Shown here: positions 38,781 through 52,599 of the stretch, piece by piece | How the letters are laid out: each line of letters begins with the position of its first letter | Numbering within the stretch: position 1 is the first letter of the stretch | DNA from: Polydactylus sextarius | Lineage: Eukaryota > Chordata > Actinopteri > Polynemidae | Length of the DNA stretch: 64,000 nt | NCBI GenBank assembly: GCA_016801845.1 | Contig: CM028910.1 | Location: 9,477,629 to 9,541,628, forward strand | Direction: 5' to 3' | Position numbers and translations under genes: made by a program | The notes under the pieces: model-generated | Databases searched by the model: none | Told to the model about the DNA's origin: nothing | Seen by the model: the letters and a program-made list of their open reading frames with translations, nothing else

Positions 38781-41230
38781 TTTTGATTTGTATTGAATGT
38801 TTTTGAATAGACAGTTACATCTATATAGTCCATGACCACTTCTTCACATTAATTAGAAAAACCATGTCATTTCCCTTTTTTTTTTTTTTATTTTAAGTGT
38901 TAGTCACACGCGGTAAAATCTTTGTTTTGTTTTCATTTGAGGTGGAATGAGAAAAAATTTTTTTTTTTTTTTTTTTTTGATAATTTAAACAAACCAAATC
39001 GAACCAAGCAACCAATCAAGTCTTTCACTCCGGGGTTTTAACTCATATTACTACATATTACATATTATTTACTAATTTATACATATTAAATTTCTATATA
39101 TTTTTATTTCTATATATTATATTACATATTCCTCACACTTTTGTCACATGATACTCTGTTACATTAGTACAACATATTATAATATCCTCTTACAACATAA
39201 ATAATATTGGATTATATTGTTGAATACAATTTAGAGCTCCAAACAAATTCTGGTAAAATATATGACTAAACCTCATATTATTTAATGTTTTTATGTGAAT
39301 ATTCATATTAAGAACGATCCATTAGTTTCACCATGACATGTACAATGAATTGATTTCATAGATATGAAGTCAACAAACTTCAAACAAACGCAGCATCCCT
39401 ACATGCAGACGACACTCTCTGATACTTTCATACTCCACTTTATAAGTAGAGAGACCCGTTACAAAACTAAAATGGTCCATCATTGTTCAAGTTGGTATGT
39501 CTAATGTCTAAATGTCAGATAACTTATTATCTAACCCCTCAATAAATAAAAAAATAAAAAATAAAAAAAAATCACTGGCTCCATTCTATTTCTTGGTTAT
39601 TGCGCTTGCTATTTTAAGTGACTAAGTTCATTCTCGCTGACAAACATGGCAACACCATGGTGCACTGTGAGGATCTGGACAGTGTACTTAAATTGGTCCA
39701 AGACTTAAGTATGAATTGCCAGACAGTTCTTACTCACAATAGTTGCCATTTTGACTATGTCAGAGGGAAGGGAGAAGCCTAAACCCATTTTAGAAAGTTA
39801 TGAAAATGGTAGTGAATTGCAGCATGATCTCCACACTGCATGAAATGTGACAGTTTCATGTCAAACGGGCAAACAAACCAGTAGAGAATTTGGTGGGAGA
39901 CATATAATGATATTAATATTGAACTTTGACTTGAACTTTTTATGAAGACATCAACTAAATTACTACACTACAATTACTAAACTACAATTACAAAAATAAC
40001 TGAAATTACAAGAGAAGGACCTGAAAGACAAATCTACACCCTCAAACTCTATATTATAAAACTTATTTAGAATAAGAATCATAAAGTTAAACTACACTAA
40101 GGGAAAACACAGTTTAGTCAAGGTTTCAGGTTTGGGAGTTTCCACAGTTTACTTTAAATCAACCAGCTATAATTCATAATCCTACCTAGTAATCCTGTTT
40201 TTACTGAGATTTGATGTTTATCTCTGTGTTTTCATAGACAGTGCAGAGCTTTGCATTCAGGTGTCTAATGCTACAGTCAGTCTAGACCCCTACCTGGAAA
40301 AGATGTAACACAAAACAAAACTAGAATAGACCTGTATACTGAAGTATGTTGTTACCACATCTGAATTGTACATGTTTATCAGGAACCTTGATAAGCATTG
40401 GATGGCTAAGGCTTTGCATTTTATAAAATAACAATTATTAGTTTTTTTTTTTTTTTTTAATAACAACTAGACTGAGCAGAGAGCTGCAAGTTGCTCAAAA
40501 CTTTGGAGGTCTTGAAGTTTTTGAATGGTGATGAAACAACACTCATTAGTTGCCACTGTACACACGGTGGTACACATTAGGATAAAATTAGCTGCAACTA
40601 ATTTGAGCTGTTTTGCACACAGCGTTCAAGCTGGCAGGTAGTTCTCAGAAGATGCTGATGATCTTGCGGGTCATTTATTCAAAAGGAAAAATGAGTAAAC
40701 AAAAAAGTGGAGATATTCTTTGGCTGTGACACTTATCATATTGTATATCAAAACAACTTGTTGGCTTGTGACCTCTTGCTAAATGTATGCCAGTTATTGC
40801 TTGGCTTTGCCAAGTAAGTAATTATTCCATTATTACCATGTGAACCAACACTTCAGGGTAAAGGATTGTGCTCTACAATTTGTTGGCAGTTAAATTACTT
40901 GGCAAAGTTTCATCTTGAAACTCACACTTTTACAAAGATGAATTAAGTGAGCAAGTGCTAAAAAAATAGTTCTAAAGTTTTAGACTCCTTCTGTGTCATT
41001 ATATGTGGAAATTGAAATGATGTCACTTGTGAGCAGATGAAAGTCGTCTTGAAGTTAGTCATCAGGATTTACACTCTCTAACATGCGCTACATTCCAGGT
41101 GAGTCAGTGTTACTTTATTTAATTCTGCACTTTATTACTTTTCTGCTTTACTATTATATGAGAACCAAGCAAATACACCAGTCTTAGCACAAACCAAAAA
41201 CATTCGGTTTGTTAAATCACTGGTGTTCCC
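38781..41230. other. AT-rich intergenic DNA
   Basis: No gene is seen. T runs lie at about 38877-38890, 38957-38979 and 40441-40458. A strongly AT-biased stretch with ATATTA words lies at 39040-39260, and an A/AAT tract at 39540-39572. The segment 39590-39900 is more complex, possibly a decayed repeat of unknown type. Confidence 0.5.
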
Positions 41231-41234
41231 CTTT

Positions 41235-41595
41235 AAAAATCACACAGTGCTTCTGCCAGCAAGACTATTTTTATCTTAATTAAAGGTTTGAGTGACATCG
41301 TGATCATCCCGTGCCGAAAAACTTTTATTTCGTGAATTCTAATCCGATCCCTGCCACGGAGAATGAGCAGACTCATGCTGGCTTCTTAACTGCTGACACT
41401 GCCGGTCAACGAGATGATTTTTTCCTCTCCGCGGGTGCTTCTCAACTTGAAATGGAGAGCATTGGCAGGACTTAAATTGGTGGCATTTTGTGGTCTTTAA
41501 AGAAAGAGGACTCATTAAAATAACCCAGACGAGCCTTCAAGTTTTCTCCATCATTAGCCAATGTAACAGCAGATAAGAGAAGTATAATTATAGAT
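41235..41595. promoter_or_regulatory. Candidate conserved noncoding element
   Basis: Complex 360-bp stretch beginning with ATCTTAATTAAAGG (TTAATTAA near 41277) and carrying CpG-containing words such as CCGTGCCG, CGGTCAACGAG and CTCCGCGGG within AT-rich surroundings. It ends near ATAATTATAG (about 41585). High complexity and CpG retention suggest constraint. Inferred enhancer. Confidence 0.42.
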
Positions 41596-44190
41596 CTGGG
41601 TAACTTGTGTTGTCAATTTAAAAGTGATGGAGCTGCGTAATCTCCAACCTTGTAATGTGACCCTCCACCCTGCAGCGTCATGCCTGTTTTTAATGAGTGT
41701 TAGCCTGAGCAGAGGTACACTCCCAGAGATGGTCACTGCTGATAGTGTGCGTGATATTACTCCTGTTGTAAATCACCCACTGCTCATCTTGTCACTTTCA
41801 TGTCTTGCTATCTGTGAGTCATTTGTTTAATGTGACTCACATTATACTGTAAATAGATTTGAATGAGAAAGTCTAACTGTGTAAATCCATTGCGCAAGTA
41901 TTCAGGGAACAATGAAAAGCAATTTAGAAAGAGCGATTTAGAAGCTGTAGATGATTTTCGACACAAGTCGTTCTTGTGATGGGATCTAAACGGAAAGTTT
42001 ATCTTACTTGTTTTAATTTCCTGCATTCACACTTAATGTAAAATCTCCACCACCTACTCTGAACAGTCAACGCTATTCATAACAATGAATGAAAAATAGT
42101 CATTAGTCAAAGTCAGCATAGGTGTCACCATGGCAAAAAGTTGAAGCCAATAAAGATGTATCTTATTGAGCAGTACCATTAATAGCCTCTACAATACTGG
42201 CCTTAAAAATGTCACGGCTGTCCTTCTGTATCAAATGGCAGAATAGATCCTTATTATACACCTTATTATGACCCATAGTTATAGTTTATTGTTAGGCCAC
42301 CTCCAGCATTCATTCAAATTCCAGGAGTTCCTTTCCTGTATGTTTCACATCAACAGTGTTTTTATTATTGTATCCACAACAATGAATCCAAACCAGTTTT
42401 ATGTGAACCTAATGAAATTGTTTTATAGCCAAACCATTCACTTATTACTAGAACGGTAATGACTGAGGCCCAATTTGCATTTCCAGGAGATTTGTTCTAG
42501 TTTATCAGTCATTTAAAAAAAAAAAAAAAAAAAATCCACAATCCACCCAAATCTGAACAGTTGATTATACTTTTTATGTTTTATCATGTGGTATTTTAGA
42601 GAATAATTACATTATTTAAAGTTATTAATGTGGAAACATGTTTCTGACATGTTTGCTTGATGGCAAAAAAAAAAAAAAAAACTTATGGTAAAGGTAAAGG
42701 TTAGTAGAAAACTGTGGTTCTACTTAACTGTTAATGAAGTAAACATTGTTTACTGTTTCATCCGACCTCATCTGACCTTATTAAGAGCTGAGTAATGAAA
42801 TAAAAGCATCAAAAGCAATAAAACTATAATCATCTGGGGGAAAACAACTGGAAAAGGAACAGGAAAAGGAAAAACATATATAAATGGCCTTTTATTTTTT
42901 GCAAAATATTATTCCCATGCCAAACTGTCACAAAATAAACCTTCAATCAACAATCAAATCTTCTAAGAAGCAGTCAAAGAAATTATTTCTTAATTGGCTA
43001 CATTGGATTTATCATGAAAAAAATAATATGAAAACAAAACAAATAATATGTCATAATAATAATGTCACTCTAAATGTCATATTCCATTTCTTTATACAGT
43101 ATTTATACAAAGTGCTACATTTGATAGATATGATGAGGAAAACAGAAATTATTGTATGATGATATACAGGAAGAATACAAATAAAGACCTTCAGTTATTT
43201 CATTAGGTAGAAATAAACTTGGAAGAATAATCTCTATATCATACTAAATTATACAAGATCCCCTAATTACAACCAATCCAAGTTATTTGAGAACCACTAA
43301 GCATGATTAAACATTAGAGGATATGGCTCAAGTAGGCATTTTACCATAAAATTGCAGTCACCCCCCCTGAAAACACATCAAAAAGAGAGGAAAAAAGGAG
43401 CTACACAGTAGTGCCACACATGTGGTCAAGGGTTTAAAAAATTAGCAATGCTCAACTGGAACGGAAGTAGCTTGCCGTGACTTGCCACAGCAGAGTTCCT
43501 CTAATCATATGTAACATCTACCTTTGGAACGTAGCGGAGGGAGTTTACAATAAGCTTAACCCCTACTTTTATATTGCACTCAGCAGGTTTCCCCCTCCAT
43601 GTTGGGCACTTTGAACACTATTTTGTTATTCTGACTTCACTTGGTTTAATAATCCGCAGCTCCCTGTTTTTTTTCCCCTAAAACTCTACCTCACAGGTCT
43701 TTGATGTTTTGTGGAATACACACTAGACGCTTTAGTCGGCCACAGTTTTGACTGGTTTACTCTGAAAAACATCACCGCAGAAAACATTTAATAAAGAGTT
43801 TGAGTTTTCCTCAATTTTAGAACCATCGAAAAAGTTATCAGTAGAAGGACACAAGCGTGAAAACTCGGTTTTTTGTAAGGTCACGGAAGGTAATTTGTTG
43901 ACTGTGAGAGAGTAGAGGAATTAGGAAAAGCTCCCTCCCACTGACCCATTTGATATCACACAACAGAGGTTGTTTGAGAATTTGGCAGCCGTCGTGATGC
44001 GGCGCATTTAGCAGAGGGTCGAAACTTTCAGGAGGGCCGTGGCAACGTGGGAAGGGAGAGAGAGAGGGAGAGAGAGAGCGAAGTGGATGTGAATTGGCTG
44101 AACTCGGTACGTAATTCTTCGTCAATGGCCTTCTCTGTCCCCCCCTAACACCGAGGACCGAGACAGAGACGGGGTGTTAGATTGCTCAAT
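41596..44190. other. Intergenic DNA, partly CNE-like
   Basis: No gene is seen. The segment 41850-42140 is complex and could be a conserved element. Homopolymer A tracts lie at about 42514-42534 and 42666-42680. From 42840 to 43330 the DNA is AT-rich without structure. A GA-rich tract at 44050-44078 gives a spurious minus-strand frame. Confidence 0.45.
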
Positions 44191-44194
44191 ATTC

Positions 44195-44350
44195 ATCTAC
44201 ATTTTTTCCCCTGGATAGGCACAATATGGCGGGCTTAATTAACTTCTCTCCAAGGTGAAGTAGTGCGCACCATCTGCTGTGAGACAATCACATTTGTGTG
44301 CCTCTCTGAATAATCTCATTATTCTATTAAAGCAGAAGCAGTATGTGAGG
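44195..44350. promoter_or_regulatory. Candidate conserved noncoding element
   Basis: Short complex stretch with TTAATTAA at 44235-44242, next to CAATATGGCGGGC, and then a repeat-free run through AATAATCTCATTATTC near 44309. Small but distinctive texture; inferred regulatory. Confidence 0.38.
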
Positions 44351-44579
44351 AAAGAGAAGTCTGGGTGGGAAACACAAAACTTTTCAATTATATATCACTT
44401 AAGTAATAAATAAACTTAAGTAGTCTTTTATATGACAGAATATGTTTTTTTTTTTTTTAGTTCACACATTATACCTTTATCTTCCTCACAAACTTGGCGA
44501 TGATTTAAATAAAGTCCATCCCAGCCCAGACACCTCAGACGTATTTCTCTGATAACACCTACGTGTTACAGCGAAACTA

Positions 44580-44880
44580 TTTAAATTCTTTAATATATCT
44601 GAAGGACCACACATCGCAATCAAGGGCCTGCTGAACTTGCCCTAAAGCCGGGTCATTATTTGATCTTTGTGCATCTTAATCTGATTATCTCATTGTGGAG
44701 GTAAACTTCAGACTCAATCTTGTTAGCAGCTGGCCAAGATGGATTACGACAGCCAGTGAGGTGGAAAATGAACTGAGCAGTTCAGCTTTGGCCTTGCTCT
44801 CTTTCAAGATACTCACCAGCACTACTTCAACTCCTTCTGCCTTTCTTTCTGCTGGGCCCTTCAAACGAGATATTATCCTC
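44580..44880. promoter_or_regulatory. Candidate conserved noncoding element
   Basis: Complex sequence with CATCTTAATCTGATTATCTC near 44672 and TTGTTAGCAGCTGGCC near 44719. Frames are open on both strands (44685-44943) without a recognised domain, as expected for constrained noncoding DNA of balanced composition. Coding function cannot be fully excluded. Confidence 0.36.
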
Positions 44881-46155
44881 AGGAAAAGCATTGGCACCCA
44901 CCCCCAATCCTCCTCCCCACACCCCCTTTCTTTATCTCTGTGATGCTTTAACTAAAGTGGACAATGGCCAAAAAAAAAAAAAAATCCTGACCTCTTTTAT
45001 ACATTCAAATTTTTCAGACACACTGTGTTATGAGAAGGTGGTAAAGTGGCTAAAACCTTAACTCCACAAAAAGGCGAATCTCCCTCCTGAAAGACTTTGT
45101 GTTTCAGCTGTTGTCGGCCCATTTTGACCGAAAAACACGCACTAACCCGATAGGTCGAGAGAGGTATGCGTTGCCTCGATTCTCATCTTAAATGAAGAGG
45201 GTTGGTTTTTTGCCTTTTCTTTCTCTTTTTTTTTTTTTTTTTCTTCTTCCCCTCCTTAAATTATGCAAATGCCTTAGATGTGTGGTCCCGCTTAAGACAC
45301 TCAGTTTTGCTTGTGGTCTTATTGCGGTATTGAGTGCCTTTACAGTGAATGCACACCACAGTCCACAGCACAAAAAGTCCCCCTAAAGGCTGAAAGGAGT
45401 TCAAAGCATTCAAAAGACAAAAAAGGACTAAGCTGGGATTTTTTATGTACACTGAAAAGAAGAATAAAATATAAGTTCCCTTTTGGTGCCTGTTATGGCA
45501 GTGGCACCCATATTAAAGCATTATGTTACGACATAAAGCCAGCCCGAAATTTTTTCTTGCGCACCATATGCAAAGAAGAAATGGGAATAACTTAGAAAGG
45601 CACGAAGACGAACACGAACCACTGAATGCTCTTTTTGACACACTATTGAGAGAACAAGGAATTCAAAAGAGGTTATATTCGATCAGGTTTTCTGCCTCAA
45701 TAGGTTATAATCACTCCTAAAGTATTGAGCACTACACAGAGAAGAGAGCTTCTAAGGAGGCTAATCAGCAGGTTTTCTCCCTATTATCGTTTCCCATCTG
45801 AGGGTAACAGCGCACAGAAGTACCCCCTTCTATTGATTATCTGGACTGGAATTTAAATATTAATACACTGCCTGGCCCTGCTTGGCACTCTCTCTAGAGC
45901 TGGGCTGCATGGCAAAGCACTCATTCCCCAGATTAAAAACCCCCTCATTTTTTTTTCTTTTTTTAAAAAAAGCACAATCCTGCTCTCTTTTCAGCTATAA
46001 GAAAAAAACTTCAAGGGGAAGTTGAGAGGAGAAAGGGGCCAGAGCTCTGTGTCTTTGCAGTGAATTCAAAGACAACACTTTTCCTTCAGGCCCCGGGTCT
46101 GTTGCTGAAGATGCAGGAATCACACGGCAGCCATTTAACCACCGCTGTCTGCTAT
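44881..46155. other. Intergenic DNA with CNE-like islands
   Basis: An A tract lies at about 44971-44984 and a T tract near 45228-45242. A POU octamer ATGCAAAT occurs at 45263-45270 within complex sequence. The segment 45725-45930 is repeat-free with TTTAAATATTAATACAC near 45852 and may be another conserved element. No gene is seen. Confidence 0.4.
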
Positions 46156-47265
46156 AGAGAAATCGAGACTGAGGAGAAGTGTCCTCCGTTTGGCTAGTCA
46201 AGTGACAAAAAAAAAAGAGAGAGAGAAAAGTGAGGATTCATTGAGCTTTTAGCTCATTTTAGCACATGAATAAGAGAACAACAAAACATATTCCAAATCA
46301 CAGATCTGAAGCAAAAGTGAATGACGTAAACACCATTAAGATAAAACAGGAGCTGGAGAAGAGGCCGACCTGTATATATAAAAAAAATTATGCATCATCT
46401 GTATGTTACATACATGAGCCAAAAAAAAAAAAAAAAAAGATGTCCACTCGACCTTGTGAATGAGCACATTTGCCTCCTGGGCCTGGTTGTGCACAGCGGG
46501 GACAAAGCGTGTTGACATCAGTATTGGTGGGGCAGCGCAAACACACAAGTTATGGCCCCACTTGACACAAGAATAGTGAGCCACAACAAAGAAAATAATG
46601 TGTAACACCGGCTGAATAAGAGCAGGAGAAACGTTGTGTTGTTACTGAGATAAAGGGGTTAAACTGAACAACGTGCAGAGTGTCACAAGGAGTTCTAGGA
46701 AATCTTTATCACGGACACAATTTAAAATAAAATATGAGCGTGCGTGACTTTAAAAATCCAACTTATTAAGTATCGTCCCTCAATTTATTTCTCTATACGC
46801 TGCTTCAATATTACACCTCAGCAGTGTTTTCATCATTCACATTATGAGTCAGACGACGACGGACTGTGCCCAAATCCTGGCGTAATCTTCCAAGAGCCAT
46901 ATAATGAAGAGCTCAACCCACAGCATAAGACAAACAATTTAGCATGACGTTAAGTCCCAGTCTCATACAGTGAGAGAGATGTCCATTAATACACCTAAGT
47001 TCATTTGCATTCACTCTGGCTGCGGTTCACAGAAAGAAGAATAAAAGTTGGGCCCCTGAGTCAATCATCTCTTTTCATTCTGAAATTGGGTCCTGGGATA
47101 CATAAAGCTTTGCCTCTCTGTATGAGATGCATTATATCACGCACACACATATCTAGTGCACTAAGATGTCTTTTTGAACACAAAATGGAACGTAATATCC
47201 ATGTCTTTTATTTTACAAGGAACCTGTAAATTGAAGTTAGTGCACATTCTCCCAACACTTGGCTA
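46156..47265. other. Intergenic DNA, no gene seen
   Basis: Contains short A tracts at 46207-46217 and 46421-46438. The remainder is unstructured at this level. Complex but motif-poor sequence lies at 46950-47130. Confidence 0.5.
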
Positions 47266-47269
47266 AATA

Positions 47270-47885
47270 AAACGTTTTCTTGTTTAGCTTTTACTCCCGT
47301 GTCTGAGAGTTAAGAAGCTGGAACTGGACGTGGTTAGCCTAGCTTTACACAAATACTTGAAGCATCTAGCTAACTTGACTGGAAAAAAACATCACTCACC
47401 AAACATCTGTAAAGCTTACTAATTAACATACTTCATTTAAGAAATGTTAAAATAACAGAATTAGTGATTTCAGGCTTGATTAAATTACACTGTTGAGTTA
47501 TTTCTTGCTCCAAGTTTTCAGCTACTGCTAATGTTGCTAATGTAGCATGAGCGAGTACTTAAGGTTCCAGTTTGTGTACATCTGGAAACACGTGTTTTGG
47601 TGCCTGAACTAAACACAGCAATCTCACTTTGACAACAAACTGTGCACAATCCCTAGAAGAAAGTAAATGAGTGTTTTAACCAAAACTTAAAGAAACTATA
47701 GGCATTTTTTGTTATTGCTCCATGGACAGTGTTAGCATTGGCAGCTGTTTGCTTACCAATCTAGCAGAAACTTTGCAAGTCCAGCATAAAACCTCAGCTG
47801 GTGTTTTTTTTCAACTTTTCATTGGCTAAAGTTAGCATGCTAACCAGATAGCATAGCCTGGCTAGCCACTCTGATGTCCAGTCTG
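47270..47885. mobile_element. Probable GCTAGC-type fish interspersed repeat
   Basis: Clustered GTTAGCCTAGCTTTAC, ATCTAGCTAACTTGAC, GCTACTGCTAATGTTGC, GTTAGCATGCTAACCAG and GCCTGGCTAGCC words are spread across about 600 bp. This is the style of decayed fish repeats seen at 14.1 and 16.2 kb. Family and ends are uncertain. Confidence 0.4.
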
Positions 47886-48164
47886 AAATCTTGTTTGGCA
47901 GCAGAGAAATCTTACATAAATTGTGTTCAACATAAATCAACTTAAATCTGCTTATTTCAGACATATAATATAGAATATAACAGATATAATAAGCCTTCGT
48001 AATCCCAAAGAATATCACACAAACACCTTCTGACTGTGTTGTAGGTGATTACGGAAGTTTTCCAGCCAGTGCCACAATCAAAGTTGCTCACGTCCTAGAC
48101 ATCAAACCCTTTTCCGAGTATTAGTAGAGCTTTTTCTGATTAAACTGTCTCCACGAGGTGAGGA

Positions 48165-48850
48165 CCTCTTCATACACCTCTGCCACATGATAATGTGACA
48201 GCAAAGGCCATTAATGCAAGAGCACAGAGGTCATTAGCATCGCTCCATGGTGTAGCATAAAGTAATCACCTCCTGAGATCTGTCTCCTGTGACTGCTGTA
48301 CTGTCTGTCCTCCCCCTGTGGTTATTCTCTACACGTGTAAGGTCAGTTAATGATGGTGGACAGAGATATCTGACCAGGGGAGCTGCTCTGGCAGCTGATT
48401 ATGCTCCGCTCCACACTCTTATTAATCAGCCACGAGATGACAAGGCCGACACTGTTAAGGATTTTAAACATTCCCTGCTGCTCATCAAAGATTTTGCAAT
48501 GAGAACAGGCTGACCATAAATTGGGAATGGGCGGCTAGGTGTGAAAATCAGATTTTCATGCAACATTTCTGCCTTCGGGAGGACTTAATGAACGATGTCT
48601 CAACATACCAGAACATAAAAGTAACATTTACTGATTCGCTTTTATGTAAAACAGCAGCTGTTAATTTCATCCCAATTCATTAATCTGATAATGGCTCAAT
48701 TTAATGACTGAGTCTTATAAAGTGGGAGCAAAGACATGACACTGAAGCAATTGCACCGCCCTGGAAATATATCTGTATGGAGCAATTCTATGGTTTATAT
48801 TCCACATTCAGTGCCAACATATGAAGTGGTGGGTCCAATGGGCATTCAAC
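48165..48850. promoter_or_regulatory. Candidate conserved noncoding element
   Basis: Almost 700 bp without simple repeats. It contains CTTATTAATCAGCC near 48418, CTGTTAATTTCATCCC near 48658 and CATTAATCTGATAATGGC near 48678. Composition is uniform and complex throughout, in contrast to the repeat on its left and the AT-rich DNA on its right. A strong enhancer candidate by texture. Confidence 0.42.
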
Positions 48851-50445
48851 TTTAATGAAGAACAAAGTTCTTATCTTATTTTCAAGTTTTTCTTTTTGTT
48901 TGTTTTTTTAAACTCACCTCATGAAAAATGATCTTATATTTTACTATGATTCCCATGATTCCAAAATTAAACAGTTTAATTTTATATTATCATATGTGAG
49001 ATTTAGAATTTTAAACATCTGATTTACAACAGTGAGAGATCCTTGATGGAGAAAGAATGGTCGTCCTTTTTGTTTCTTCTCATTCATAATATCAGTCCTG
49101 AGCATCAAGAGTATGATTGGATCAAAGCAGACAAATTCGCCAGATCTAAAACCCAAGTTCCTTTAAGCACCTTCAACATACCCGGAGCAGCGTGTTCACA
49201 ATCCTGTTGCTCCGAGGAGACCAAACAAAAGGAGACAGCGGTGACAGTTTAAGCATGGATGACAAACAAAGATACAAAAGAGAACATCATACTAGAACAA
49301 TACATCACTACAGCTGATGTTTCTCCTTCACACAAATGGCATCCTAGTCATTTTTCTTTGAGATGTGTGAATGATGTTTGCCACCATCCATCATAAAAGG
49401 ACATAATGGAGGTTGGGGAAGTCGGAGAGACTTGGACACTCCAGGGAGCTCATTACTGGACCTATTAATCTGTTATTTGACCCTTGTGAGAGCACTCCCC
49501 AATCTAAAAAAGACCTATGCTTCCTTAATCCAAAGATAAAAACAAAACCTCTACTGTGTCTCAGGGATCAACGCTCCAATTCAGACAACAAAGCAGAGAA
49601 ATAACATCAATGCCTTAAATTGGTTTGTTCTCAATGTTAGATAAAAGCAAGTTGATACAGTTTTTCTTTATCTGACTGAGCGCTTTGAAAATGAGCAAAA
49701 AGCGAAATTATTGATATTCAAGAGAAGTCTTAATGTTGATGTTGATGCTGAACCACAGTGCAAATATAAAGCAAAGCATGAGAAAAGGGAGAGCATGAAA
49801 ATCACCGTCCGGCAGACCTTTGTTATGACCGAGCCACGGGAGAATCAGACAGTGAGTGCTCACCACTTTCCCTTTAAAGACGAGTCCTCCTGCCATTCTC
49901 TGCATGCATCCTTCCTTCAGGGGTGATTGTCTCCTTGTTAGTGGTCTGCTGTTGAGCTCAGCACTTTGCCAAGTCAAAAACAATGTCATGCCTTGGAGGG
50001 CTGTGTGTCTCTCTGTCCTTTTTGTAAGGCTTGTGCACTACTCAATTAAATCTCCTTCCTACAGCAGACAATAGACACAGGTATTATCAGGCAATTCCAT
50101 GTTTTCTCTCATTATTTTTGTTTTACATGATAATAATTTTGTTAAGAAACACAATTCTTTAGACCTTAATCAGGTTATCCAGTGTATGTTAAGGTTTTGT
50201 CTTTACCTGTTAACAGGACCAGTTCACTTTCTAATCTTTCTAATTACTTCTGTCTCGTACACATTGATTTCCCTCTTCATTTTACACAGGTTCAAAGCCA
50301 CTAAGCCAGTAAGCCACTGAGCCAAAGTAAAGCACATCCATGGTTTTCTATTAAGAAAATACATTTTCTTCACGACTCGTGTGACAAAACTTATGTAAAC
50401 CATAATCCACCCAGTTTCTTGTCCTCTCTGTTCCCATTAACCTGC
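48851..50445. other. Intergenic DNA, no gene seen
   Basis: AT-rich with a T run near 48903-48910. The segment 49420-49570 is complex (CTATTAATCTGTTATTTGACC near 49459) and may be a small conserved element. Several 60-90 codon frames occur without any domain. Confidence 0.45.
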
Positions 50446-50449
50446 AGTG

Positions 50450-50760
50450 TAAAGTATCACACATCCTCCCAGAATTAGTTTCATTAAATTGTGAGTCACG
50501 CAGTTGTGGCAGGTTACTGTGATCCATGTGAGTATAATTGCTAAGCTATTGTCCTAATCTGGGTTTTGACAGAAATCAAGCTAGCTGTCTCTACATAAAT
50601 ACACTGTCTTACCCCTGTTCAATAACTCAATTGGAAGAGTAATTGTTTCTAATAATTAGAACAATTAAAGCACTAAAGACTCGATTATGAATCAAGAGGC
50701 TTCAGTTAGCTGTGTGTCTTTAGTTTCTCTTTGGTTGTGAAAGCTAATGACATTACAGAA
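50450..50760. promoter_or_regulatory. Candidate CNE with clustered homeodomain cores
   Basis: Complex sequence with TAATTG at 50640-50645, TAATTA at 50653-50658 and CAATTAA at 50662-50668: three homeodomain cores within 29 bp. Further such words include ATAATTGC near 50534 and CTCAATTGG near 50627. Inferred regulatory. Confidence 0.43.
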
Positions 50761-52568
50761 TGCTTCTTGTCTTCCATGCTAGCGTTTTGAAAACTTAAAA
50801 AAAAATATGAAATAATAAACTATATGACTACTTGTATTCATGCAAAACTCAGAAGTCCTTTTAGGTTTGAGATATGTTGCTTTTAATGCTAATGAACTGT
50901 GAAGGCATTATCTTGTATTTTGAAAAGGGCGGCAGCAATCACATGCTACTTAGCTACACTAATGCTAACATTATCGTGTAGCCAACGCAATCACAGAGGA
51001 GGTAAACAGGGGGCAAACACTCAATTTACTTACTTACGTACATACTTTACCTAACTAACGATTTGCAATTAATTCTGATTCAGTGTTTACATCTGAATGT
51101 GATATATGATGTAAGATTCACGTTTACATAATGTCATTTAACATGAAGTTTAATTGATGTGATAGCTTATAAATATCAGTTGTTCTTTGTTGACAATATA
51201 TAATAATATAATATAATTCAAATATATATATTTCATATGTACTCATTTGTAACAATGTTGCACCTATTAACAAGGACTATTACATCAGTATTAACTTATT
51301 AACAATAAAACACATTAATGATTTGTCGCATCTAAATGAAAATAAGATAAAAATGAATGTGCATGTTTCAGCATTTAAAAGAGCTTCACATTAAAATAAA
51401 ACTTTCAGATGAGACCTTTATCTGACCCATCTGCTGCTGTTTTACCTTAAAACATTCACAGTTACCAGTCTGACAGACATGATTATGTATTTTGATATTG
51501 TGTGTGTGATCAGCAATGTCACAGCCAAACCTACAGTGGATGTTCATGTTCTGGAGGTCATGAAGGGCTCTGTGCTGGGTAGCAGGTTAAGAAATGATGA
51601 CACTGTATGGACACTCACATTTCAAACTGATTCTCTCAGAATCTCGTGGCTTTGATTTCCCCCGCAGATGGCTGGAATGAAAAGGACAGTTATACATATT
51701 TCAAGGCCCAAGGCTCCACAAAGGGACTTAGGAATAAAGAGGTATGAACCTTTGAACTAAACAAAGGTCCATCACCCACATTTCATATCAGATGTGCAGT
51801 GTAGCCCTTGTAAAGACGTGGATATGGAGGGATAGGAGAGAGGAACCAGCATGCCCCTGCAGACAGGTTGTCTGAGTGTTGTCTGCATGTTCCATGACCC
51901 CCATCTTATCTGTGCTTCCATCTCTAACCCACACAGCACTTGTTGGCCGCAGAGGTCCGCGGAAAAGCCTCAGCGACATCGTGCATGTGTGGGCCCCTTT
52001 GAATCGGACCAGAAGCTCGTAACAGCAGCAGTATCAGTTGCATTAAGTTGATTAAAGTGGTTGGCAGACACAGGCACTTGTGCTCTCACGACGCTAGATG
52101 AAAGAGCAGCATGGCGACGGCCTCTCTTCTGGTTGTCAGAGAATCCGCCTTTGCTCTCAGCAGAGGTCAACAAAAGACCAAATAATATGAGAGTGAAAGC
52201 AATCGAAAGCTATTTTGCCAAATGATCTCTAATTGGCCCTTTCTTCCTTGTGGATATGATTTTGGTGTTCGACTTACCCACAATTCTTCCTTTAAAAGCT
52301 TCTCTTGAAAGTGGACTACTTGAAAGAAGTGACCATTACCTAAAGTACAATTGTGAATAAAAAAAACCCTTACCTTAAGTTAAAAAAAATTACTTCTACT
52401 TGCTGAGATACATCCATCAAAATGCAGAAAATAACATAATTGCATTTACCAAATGAATAAAATGATTGAATTCAAAGGAAAGCAGATGGCATATAATTTT
52501 CAGAAAACAGGCTTCTGAGAATTGTGGCTGTATTTTTAAAAGAAAAACAGAAAAAAACAAAAACAAAC
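50761..52568. other. Intergenic DNA, no gene seen
   Basis: AT-rich to about 51400, with GCTAATG and TAGCTACACTAATGC words near 50889-50965 suggesting a decayed fish repeat. A more complex, GC-richer stretch at 51530-52180 has frames open on both strands but no recognised domain. Confidence 0.45.

Positions 52569-52595
<27 letters not shown>
52569..52595. repeat. Poly-A tract
   Basis: 27 consecutive A, preceded by AAAC-type units. No retrotransposon body is recognised upstream. Confidence 0.9.
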
Positions 52596-52599
<4 letters not shown>

